Source of the DNA: Bacteroidota bacterium
GTDB taxonomy: Bacteria; Bacteroidota; Ignavibacteria; Ignavibacteriales; Melioribacteraceae
NCBI GenBank assembly: GCA_023381535.1
Contig: JAMCSN010000378.1
Span: 1 to 13,803, forward strand
Direction: 5' to 3'
DNA length: 13,803 nt
A model generated the notes under the pieces. It saw only the letters and a program-made list of their open reading frames with translations. It did not search any database and was not told where the DNA came from. This document shows positions 8,358 to 13,803 of the stretch, piece by piece. The translations under genes were made by a program, and so were the position numbers. The first letter of the stretch is position 1. Each line of letters opens with the position of its first letter.

Positions 8358-8389
8358 CAAATATAGAGAAGGTTACTTTGGTTATCAAA
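8358..8389 (-). promoter_or_regulatory. Bacteroidota-type promoter of the M16-nuoGHI operon
   Basis: On the minus strand TATATTTG (8365-8358) is a full match to the Bacteroidota -7 consensus TAnnTTTG, and TTTG (8389-8386) lies 20 bp upstream as a -33 element. Transcription would begin around 8351, giving a leader of under 30 nt to the TTG start at 8323. It is correctly placed just before a five-kilobase operon that ends in a strong terminator. Confidence 0.65.
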
Positions 8390-8401
8390 TGAGCGTTGAG
8401 T

Positions 8402-8463
8402 GAAGAGTGCTGAACGTAGAATGAAGAGCGCTGTTTTAATTCTACACTCTACGTTCTTCGTTC
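8402..8463. repeat. GAACGTAGA-rich imperfect inverted repeat after the aminotransferase
   Basis: Arms 8412-8428 and 8447-8463 are complementary at 14 of 17 positions around an 18-base loop. Within it are near-direct repeats of TGAAGAGYGCTG (8401-8412 and 8423-8434). The left edge of the second arm touches the aminotransferase stop (8465-8463). The mixed GAACG/GTAGAG/GTAGAATT composition looks like a dispersed intergenic repeat rather than unique sequence. There is no U-tract, so it is not a standard terminator, though the stem could stabilise the 3' end of the upstream mRNA. Confidence 0.55.
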
Positions 8464-9680
8464 TAAACTTTCACTGCCATTTTCTCCACATACTTTTCAT
8501 GGAAGCGTGCTATCGCTTTGTAAGCTTTCTCCAAAATATTTTCCGGCGGAAGGAATACAATTCTGAAATGCTGCGTGCCGGGCATTTGCCCGAATCCGCT
8601 GCCGGGAACAACAACAACTCCCGTTTCTTTTATCAGCTGCGTAGTCCAGTGCGCATCATCGGTGACATTGTGAAGTCTCGGAAACGCATAGAACGCTCCT
8701 TCCGGTGCAACACACGAAATTCCCGGAACGGCATTCATCATTTCAACAGTTAAGTTTCTCCGACTCGTTAATTTTTTCATTGCAACTTCCAGATGCGATT
8801 GATCTCCGAGCAGCGCCGGCGCTATTCCGTATTGCTCAGGATGATTTGCCGACAAACGCGCCCGCAGCAATTTGTTGATCGCTTCGATGTAATCTTTTAA
8901 AATAGATTTGTTTCCGCTAACAATTCCCCAGCCGATTCTGAATCCCGGTACCATATAATTTTTCGACAATCCTCCGAACGTAATCATCGGAACTTCGGAA
9001 TTGAGCGCCGCAATCGATGTATGTTTTTTCCCGTCCATCAAAAGTTTATCATAAATCTCATCGGCAAAAATTACAAGATTATGTTCAATCGCGAGATCAA
9101 TAATCTGTTTCAAAGTTTCGGGAGAAGAATTAGAGCCGGTAGGGTTATTTGGATTGATTAAAATTATTCCACGCGTCTTGCTGTTAATTTTTTTTCTAAT
9201 GTCATCTATGTTCGGCTGCCATCCGTTGTTTTCGTCAAGGTAATAAGGATTTTCCATCGTTTGCAATTTACTTTGGATCGCAGTGTACAACGGATAACCC
9301 GGCGTAGGAGTCAAAACATTTTCACCGTCGTTCACCAAAGCAGTCAAACAAATGTCAATCGCTTCGCTTGCGCCGGTTGTTACAAAAATATCCTGAACGT
9401 TTTTTATTCCTTTCTTCTCTGCTTCTTTTTCAATTGCTTGAACGGCTTGCTTAATTCCCGACGAAGGCGCATAACCGTTAAAATTTTTCAGCATCGCTTT
9501 ATAAGTTTCTTCGACCAAATGTTTCGGCGGCTCCCAATCAAAAAGATTCGGATCACCGATATTGAGATACAGCATTTCCTTACCAGTCTTCGCAACTTCG
9601 TTAGCCATCACTACAATATCCCGCACTGCATAGGTTATGTTATTGGTTCTCGTTGCGGGTTTAATCACAAAATTTGGCAT
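8463..9680 (-). CDS. class I/II PLP-dependent aminotransferase, AlaA-like
   Basis: A 405-residue fold-type I aminotransferase, the same length as E. coli AlaA, which it resembles along its whole length. Key features are LNIGDPNLF (39-47), GASEA (103-107, phosphate binding), GYPLY (128-132), INPNNPTG (175-182), FADEIYDK (205-212) with D207 and Y210 at the cofactor, K240 in GLSKNYMVPGFRIGW as the Schiff-base lysine, and R373 in HFRIV for the substrate carboxylate. It probably transfers amino groups between alanine or a similar amino acid and 2-oxoglutarate in the cytoplasm; substrate choice cannot be read reliably. The ATG at 9680 has GAGG five bases upstream. It begins 10 bp after a MazF-like toxin gene, so it is probably translated from the toxin-antitoxin mRNA unless an internal promoter exists. 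Confidence 0.93.
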   Translation of the reverse strand: MPNFVIKPATRTNNITYAVRDIVVMANEVAKTGKEMLYLNIGDPNLFDWEPPKHLVEETYKAMLKNFNGYAPSSGIKQAVQAIEKEAEKKGIKNVQDIFVTTGASEAIDICLTALVNDGENVLTPTPGYPLYTAIQSKLQTMENPYYLDENNGWQPNIDDIRKKINSKTRGIILINPNNPTGSNSSPETLKQIIDLAIEHNLVIFADEIYDKLLMDGKKHTSIAALNSEVPMITFGGLSKNYMVPGFRIGWGIVSGNKSILKDYIEAINKLLRARLSANHPEQYGIAPALLGDQSHLEVAMKKLTSRRNLTVEMMNAVPGISCVAPEGAFYAFPRLHNVTDDAHWTTQLIKETGVVVVPGSGFGQMPGTQHFRIVFLPPENILEKAYKAIARFHEKYVEKMAVKV

Positions 9681-9690
9681 TGGTACCTCG

Positions 9691-10032
9691 TTATAATCCT
9701 AATAATAATTTTATTTTGTATTCAACTTCTTCCAAAGTAGCCGGGCTTATGCTTCCAACATAACTCATCAATCTTTCTTTCGAAATTGATCGTACATCTT
9801 CACACTTTACAAAGCTTTCAACTTTTAATCCGGTCTCTTTGCTTGACAGCTGAACATGCAGCGGTATTCCTTTTTTCTTCGAAGTGATTGGTAAAACAAT
9901 AACCAATTCTGCTGCGCTGTTGTTAAAGAAATCGTCGGAAATAATCAAAGCTGGTCTTATGCCCGATTGCTCTCTTCCTTTTGCGGGATTTAGATTAATC
10001 ATCCATATTTCACCGCGGTTGGCAGTGTTCAT
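9691..10032 (-). CDS. MazF/PemK-family mRNA interferase toxin
   Basis: A 113-residue protein of the PemK/MazF fold. RGEIWMINLNPAKGREQSG (6-24) runs into IRPALIIS (25-32), followed by VLPITSK (46-52) and SFVKCEDVRSISKERL (73-88), the family's standard blocks. By comparison with MazF, R26 and T50 would be catalytic, so the toxin looks intact. Members cleave single-stranded RNA at short specific sequences, halting growth when the antitoxin is lost; the target sequence cannot be predicted here. It lies 9 bp downstream of a ribbon-helix-helix antitoxin gene, the classic antitoxin-first order, and 10 bp upstream of an aminotransferase gene. No strong ribosome-binding site precedes the ATG at 10032, so translation may depend on coupling to the antitoxin. 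Confidence 0.93.
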   Translation of the reverse strand: MNTANRGEIWMINLNPAKGREQSGIRPALIISDDFFNNSAAELVIVLPITSKKKGIPLHVQLSSKETGLKVESFVKCEDVRSISKERLMSYVGSISPATLEEVEYKIKLLLGL

Positions 10033-10041
10033 TTTGATTTC

Positions 10042-10281
10042 TTATTGCCCATCTTTTAAAGTTTTAGCCCACAATTTTCGTTCGCTAAGCTCTTCACGCC
10101 ATGATTTCTTATCCGTTTTCAGATTTTCATAAGCCGAATTGACTTCATCCCAGAATTCAACCTTTTTATAGTGTTCAAGAGCCTTTGATAAAATTGTTTG
10201 CATGGGCTCGCCGGATATTTTTTTTATTTCATGCAAAAGCTTATGTGTTTTTGCATCAATTCGAACAGTCGCTGATGCCAT
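10042..10281 (-). CDS. ribbon-helix-helix antitoxin of the MazF-type module
   Basis: A 79-residue protein with a predicted N-terminal ribbon-helix-helix DNA-binding unit (ATVRIDAKTHKLLHEIKKIS, 4-23, then MQTILSKALEHYKK). A charged, tryptophan-bearing C-terminal tail (ENLKTDKKSWREELSERKLW, residues 52-71) is typical of antitoxins that wrap around MazF-type toxins. It should neutralise the adjacent toxin and, as a dimer, repress the shared promoter. A 12-bp perfect palindrome 32 bp upstream is a candidate operator. The ATG at 10281 has AGAGG eight bases upstream. The partner assignment rests on adjacency and family precedent; RHH antitoxins paired with MazF are well known, for example in Bacillus and Mycobacterium. 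Confidence 0.88.
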   Translation of the reverse strand: MASATVRIDAKTHKLLHEIKKISGEPMQTILSKALEHYKKVEFWDEVNSAYENLKTDKKSWREELSERKLWAKTLKDGQ

Positions 10282-10312
10282 TTTATAAACCTCTTTTATT
10301 TACAGTTAAATC

Positions 10313-10332
10313 TACAAATTTGTATTCAAATC
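10313..10332. promoter_or_regulatory. overlapping palindromes upstream of the toxin-antitoxin operon
   Basis: TACAAATTTGTA (10313-10324) is a perfect 12-bp palindrome. It overlaps a second inverted repeat, ATTTG-TATT-CAAAT (10319-10332). Both lie in the 62-bp gap between the receiver-PPDK gene and the antitoxin. On the minus strand TAGATTTA (a seven-of-eight match to TAnnTTTG) directly follows, so a repressor here could block RNA polymerase. This fits autoregulation by the antitoxin, but AT-rich palindromes are weak evidence on their own. Confidence 0.4.
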
Positions 10333-10343
10333 TGAAACACTTT

Positions 10344-13328
10344 TTATGGTTTAACAATCACTCCTTTGTTGCCGCGCCCATTTATTTTTATCGAGATTGG
10401 ATTTTTCAAACAAACATGGTTGGTGAAATCTTTCTTTTCACAAATTTTTTGTTTCCGCAGCCAATCCCAATCTATGAATCCTTGCTTGGTGAAATTATCT
10501 ATGGTGAAGTATCCGACCTTGAACGAGGTAAGATTCTGAAAAAAATGCGATCCCTGTGACAGCGAAACATTGAAATCTGTAAAGTTGGATTCTATGATTG
10601 CCTTTGCGCCGTTGATCTGTTCCCACGTTACCGGAATACCGAGCCATGGATCGAGCGTGCCCCATCTGCCGACTCCAACCAACAAATATGGCGTACGGCT
10701 GTTTATCATTTTTGAATTGAACTGAGAAATCTCGCGCGCAACTTCTCGTGTGAATTTTCGGTCGAACTTTTCCGGATCGACGTAAACAATATCTTTCACA
10801 TCGTCAATTGCCCCGTGACCGAGAACTTGATTGCTTTTACAAATCAATCTTCCGACATCATAGTTGTCAAGTTCCAATTCTTCAATTTCACCGCTGATGA
10901 CAAGCGGACGAATTTGCAGCAGCGCAAATTCTTTCGGCTGCCTCGGCGGGACTGTGAGGTTAACCGCAAACTCTATTTCGATTGGCGAACCTGTTCCCCA
11001 TGTGCCAAGTTCAAGAAGCAAATCTAAAATTTCCGGTAGCGGAAATACTTTGTATTTTAAAATCGGCGCGAGAGTAAAAACTTTTGGCCCCGCTCTTCGT
11101 ACGCCGTCATAGATTGTAAGATTATCGTTATCATAAGTGGAACCGACTGCATCGAGCGTTCCGTCTTTTTCCGCTTCGGTTAACGGATATTTTTTTGTGA
11201 GGCGTTCCTCATCAATATTTTTATCCGAGTATTCTTCATACAAATCCAACGCAAAAAAATCTTTCGGTGTGTATTTCAACAAATCTTTTATGCCGCCGGC
11301 ATTGAGCTGCTGTAAAGGATACTTCGGACAAAATCGGAATGTTAAACCGCCTTCCACAATTGCTTTTCCTAGTCCAGGCGCAACCGCAGCGGTACCGTCT
11401 GTCGATTTAAGCGGCAGAGTAGGATAAAAATTGTACGACTTAGCAATTCCGGAAAAATCCGGATAATATTTTCCATTGTGTTCCGCGCCAACCATTTTTT
11501 GAATTATTACCGCCATCTTTTCTTCTTCGAGACGGTAAGTAGTTACCTTCATGTAGTCTTTCGATTTCTGAAAGAAGACTGAAACGAAAATTCTTTTTAC
11601 GGCATGAAGCAGCTGCTTCAACCTAATATCAAGATTCGGGTGATTATTCGGTAACATGAACGTATCGTAAACACCGGCAAACGGCTGACCTTGCGAGTCT
11701 TCAAGCAGACTTGAAGAACGCACGGCAAGCGGTTCTTTTACCAATTCCAGAAACGCGCGCAAACTTTCTACCGCATACTGCGGAAATTTCTTTGCATCGA
11801 AGAATTTGTTTTTGAGGGCTTCATCATCTTCGCATGTAAGCGCAAACTCCCGAAGATTATTATCGCTGAGGAACTGATCGAAAATATCCGTCCCCAAAAC
11901 AACTGCAGGCGGCACAAATATCTTTACACCTTCAAATTTATTTCGTATTTCAAAATTGCTGAGCAAACTGTTAACAAAGCCGAGACCGCGCGCTTTGCCG
12001 CCAAGCGATCCGCCGCCGATTCGCGCGAATGTTGTGGTAACATCAAAAGTCTCCTTGTTGAAATCGAGAATAACTCCAATCTGCCGCGATTTACGGAATT
12101 CGCGAACGTAATCGATCAACAGTTTTCTTAGTGCCGCAACAGATGGAAAGTCGCTAACTTTCTTCGGGCGCAACTGATGAGCCAACCAAAATTCGGTTCT
12201 CGCCTTAAGCCAATTTGAGAAATGATTTCGTGATGCGTGGTACATAATACTTTCGTCGGGAACTATAGCAAGCTGCTCTTCCAGTTCGGTTAAGTTTCTT
12301 GCTCGTCCAACTTCGTCACCGTTGTCTGTTCGAAAAACGAAATCACCGAAACCAAAATTATGAAGCATAAACTCTTTGAGGTCTTCCAAAAGTGTGGGGG
12401 AGTCTTTCACAAGAAACGACGTGCCGATGGCAGCGGCAATATTCTCATTACCACGATTGGTTGACTGCAATAAAATTGGTATGTCCGGCTGACGCTCTTT
12501 GACTTTTTGAGCAAAAGAGATTCCCGCATCGGGATCAGGCTTGCCGCTTCGTATGAAGTCAATGTCGGAAATTATTCCAAGCACATACTCTTCATACTTC
12601 TCAAAATAATTCCATGCTTCTTCGTAGCTGGAACAGAGCAAAATTTTGGGACGTGCGCGCATCCGTAAAAACTTGTGAGAAAGATTTATACCTTCCGAAA
12701 TCAAACTCTGCGATTGCTTCAGTACCTCAGTATAAATTATCGGAAGATATGATGAGTAAAATCTAATGTTGTCTTCGATAAGAATTATTGTCTGAACACC
12801 GACACTCTTTGTGTCGTTTTCAACGTTGCGTATGTCCTCTAATGATTTGATAATACCGAGAACAATTCTGTAGTCCCCTTGCCATATAAAAACTTTGTCA
12901 AAAATTGAGATGTCTTTTGTAGAAATCAGATCCGTCATTTCACGATTGTCGTAACTGAGAAGCACAACTGGAATATCCAAGCCGCTCTCTTTCACCTTCG
13001 TTGCAAACGTGATTGCGTTCATATCTTCAATGTGAAGCGTCGTAATAATTAGATCAAATCTGCGTTCCTCTTTTGCAAGTCGAATTGCTTCCTCACCGTT
13101 AGATACTTGAACAAGCTCCGGTGAATGACTGAGGTTCAATCCTTGGTATTCTTGCCGAATGAGTTCGTAAAGACGCTCATCTTCTTCGAAGATGTATGAA
13201 TCATACAGACTGGAAACGAGAAGAATATCCCGTACGCGGAACCGCATGAGGTTGTGGAAGTTCTGAAACTTCAGGTAACGGCTTTCCTTAAATGTTTCTT
13301 TATCAAACTTGATGACTTGGTTGCTCAT
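10344..13328 (-). CDS. double receiver-PPDK_N (ATP-grasp) protein of unknown function
   Basis: A 994-residue cytoplasmic protein. Residues about 33-165 form a receiver-like fold lacking key acids (S39/S40 and T97 where Asp is expected). Residues about 178-325 form a second receiver with acidic pair E185/D186, acceptor D255, S289/T290 and K308. From about 432 to 815 is the PEP synthase/PPDK nucleotide-binding domain: GGGSLGGKARGLG (438-450, K445), VRSSSLLEDSQGQPFAGVYD (536-555), MAVIIQKMV (605-613), PIEIEF (782-787) and LLQIRP (803-808). An insertion of about 150 residues splits this domain. The last 180 residues show no TSHxAI phospho-histidine motif, and no PEP/pyruvate barrel follows, so it is unlikely to be a true PEP synthase although databases may name it so. 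I chose the ATG at 13328 over a GTG at 13337. A receiver-controlled ATP-dependent phosphotransferase is my inference. Confidence 0.85.
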   Translation of the reverse strand: MSNQVIKFDKETFKESRYLKFQNFHNLMRFRVRDILLVSSLYDSYIFEEDERLYELIRQEYQGLNLSHSPELVQVSNGEEAIRLAKEERRFDLIITTLHIEDMNAITFATKVKESGLDIPVVLLSYDNREMTDLISTKDISIFDKVFIWQGDYRIVLGIIKSLEDIRNVENDTKSVGVQTIILIEDNIRFYSSYLPIIYTEVLKQSQSLISEGINLSHKFLRMRARPKILLCSSYEEAWNYFEKYEEYVLGIISDIDFIRSGKPDPDAGISFAQKVKERQPDIPILLQSTNRGNENIAAAIGTSFLVKDSPTLLEDLKEFMLHNFGFGDFVFRTDNGDEVGRARNLTELEEQLAIVPDESIMYHASRNHFSNWLKARTEFWLAHQLRPKKVSDFPSVAALRKLLIDYVREFRKSRQIGVILDFNKETFDVTTTFARIGGGSLGGKARGLGFVNSLLSNFEIRNKFEGVKIFVPPAVVLGTDIFDQFLSDNNLREFALTCEDDEALKNKFFDAKKFPQYAVESLRAFLELVKEPLAVRSSSLLEDSQGQPFAGVYDTFMLPNNHPNLDIRLKQLLHAVKRIFVSVFFQKSKDYMKVTTYRLEEEKMAVIIQKMVGAEHNGKYYPDFSGIAKSYNFYPTLPLKSTDGTAAVAPGLGKAIVEGGLTFRFCPKYPLQQLNAGGIKDLLKYTPKDFFALDLYEEYSDKNIDEERLTKKYPLTEAEKDGTLDAVGSTYDNDNLTIYDGVRRAGPKVFTLAPILKYKVFPLPEILDLLLELGTWGTGSPIEIEFAVNLTVPPRQPKEFALLQIRPLVISGEIEELELDNYDVGRLICKSNQVLGHGAIDDVKDIVYVDPEKFDRKFTREVAREISQFNSKMINSRTPYLLVGVGRWGTLDPWLGIPVTWEQINGAKAIIESNFTDFNVSLSQGSHFFQNLTSFKVGYFTIDNFTKQGFIDWDWLRKQKICEKKDFTNHVCLKNPISIKINGRGNKGVIVKP

Positions 13329-13420
13329 AAGAATCACAATTGTGCGGTATTAAATTAAGGAACTGAAGATTTGCTTACTACAAAAAAATCCGTGTTTGAA
13401 GATAGATGAGCATAGAATTA

Positions 13421-13648
13421 TCAATCAGCCATGAACTTATCGACGGTGACACCAATTTCGTGAATTATTGCTTTGATAGTACCCTTACGAATACTTTTAC
13501 CTTTGTGATGAGGTACAGGAATTACCTTACCATCTTCATCCCTTACCCACAATTCGTGCGACCCCTTACCTTGCCGGTAAAATCTGAATCCAAATTTCCT
13601 TATTCGTTTAATAACAACTTGATAAGAAAGTTCGGTAAGCTTCGGCAT
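13421..13648 (-). CDS. hicA: HicA-family mRNA interferase toxin
   Basis: A 75-residue protein with the HicA double-stranded-RNA-binding fold: MPKLTELSYQVVIKRIRKFG, then FRFYRQGKGSHELWV with catalytic H31 in GSH, VPHHKGKSIRKGTIKAIIHE (45-64) and a closing GVTVDKF. HicA toxins cleave mRNA and are held in check by HicB. The ATG at 13648 lies two bases after the stop of the upstream HicB-like gene; a TTG at 13654 would overlap that gene by four bases and add two residues, but family proteins start at MPKL. The order antitoxin-then-toxin is the reverse of the common hicA-hicB order. No terminator is evident in the 92 bp before the next gene, so read-through into it is possible. Confidence 0.92.
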   Translation of the reverse strand: MPKLTELSYQVVIKRIRKFGFRFYRQGKGSHELWVRDEDGKVIPVPHHKGKSIRKGTIKAIIHEIGVTVDKFMAD

Positions 13649-13650
13649 TC

Positions 13651-13803
13651 TCAAACACCGATGGGAAATGCGAAGGTCATTCGCTCATTCTTTGTAAAAT
13701 CAAATTCATTAAAGCCGAGCGATTCATTTCTCTCTTTGCGGTAATCGAAAATCATTTTTGCTACATCTATGCAATTAAAAACAGCTTCTTCAACAGTATC
13801 GCC
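13651..13803 (-). CDS. hicB: HicB-like antitoxin, C-terminal part
   Basis: The frame enters from the right edge and runs for 50 codons to a TGA at 13653-13651. It reads GDTVEEAVFNCIDVAKMIFD and ends MTFAFPIGV. The GDTxEEA opening followed by an amphipathic helix matches the strand-helix transition of the HicB partial RNase H-like fold, where the antitoxin covers its toxin. Assignment rests on this motif plus direct coupling to hicA two bases downstream. The N-terminus and any promoter lie outside the window, so whether the antitoxin is complete, and whether it carries a DNA-binding domain, cannot be judged. Confidence 0.7.
   Translation of the reverse strand, partial: GDTVEEAVFNCIDVAKMIFDYRKERNESLGFNEFDFTKNERMTFAFPIGV

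Noticed and set aside
8401..8463. CRISPR-like or tandem-repeat array
   Set aside because: The short GAACG/GTAGA blocks are irregular in spacing and too few, and no cas genes are nearby.
10344..13328. Annotation as phosphoenolpyruvate synthase
   Set aside because: Only the nucleotide-binding domain is present; the phospho-histidine motif and PEP/pyruvate barrel are not recognisable, and two receiver domains are fused in front.

Overview
Every gene recognised here lies on the minus strand, so the window reads right to left. The DNA is AT-rich. Three features point to the Bacteroidota/Chlorobiota/Ignavibacteriota group: a match to the Bacteroidota promoter (-7 TAnnTTTG with an upstream TTTG), a short NuoG, and a large receiver-PPDK_N protein of a kind I associate with that group. 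Clear Shine-Dalgarno sequences (AAGGA, GGAG, GAGG) precede several genes. These are unusual in core Bacteroidota, so Ignavibacteria-like is my best guess; this is an inference, not a measurement.

Layout in transcription order. (1) 13803-13421: the end of a HicB-like antitoxin followed by a HicA toxin. (2) 13328-10344: a 994-residue protein with two response-regulator receiver folds (the first degenerate, the second apparently intact) joined to the ATP-grasp domain of PEP synthase/pyruvate phosphate dikinase. It shows no recognisable phospho-histidine or PEP/pyruvate domain and is the most intriguing gene here. (3) 10281-8463: a ribbon-helix-helix antitoxin, a MazF/PemK-family toxin and an AlaA-like aminotransferase, in tight succession. 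(4) 8323-3780: an M16 zinc peptidase (TTG start) followed by nuoG, nuoH and nuoI of respiratory complex I, closed by a strong intrinsic terminator. (5) 3686-2148: comM, an AAA+ branch-migration helicase for natural transformation. (6) 2053-1: a BsuBI/PstI-type restriction-modification pair, methyltransferase first, with the endonuclease running off the left edge.

The middle of the window is housekeeping: respiration, amino-acid metabolism and DNA uptake. The flanks and junctions carry addiction or defence modules: two toxin-antitoxin systems bracketing the receiver-PPDK gene, and one type II restriction-modification system. Two palindromic intergenic elements, at 5356-5395 and 8412-8463, look like dispersed repeats; the first supplies the last codons and stop of nuoG. 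No tRNA, rRNA, CRISPR array or insertion sequence was seen, and no gene-free stretch exceeds 300 bases.
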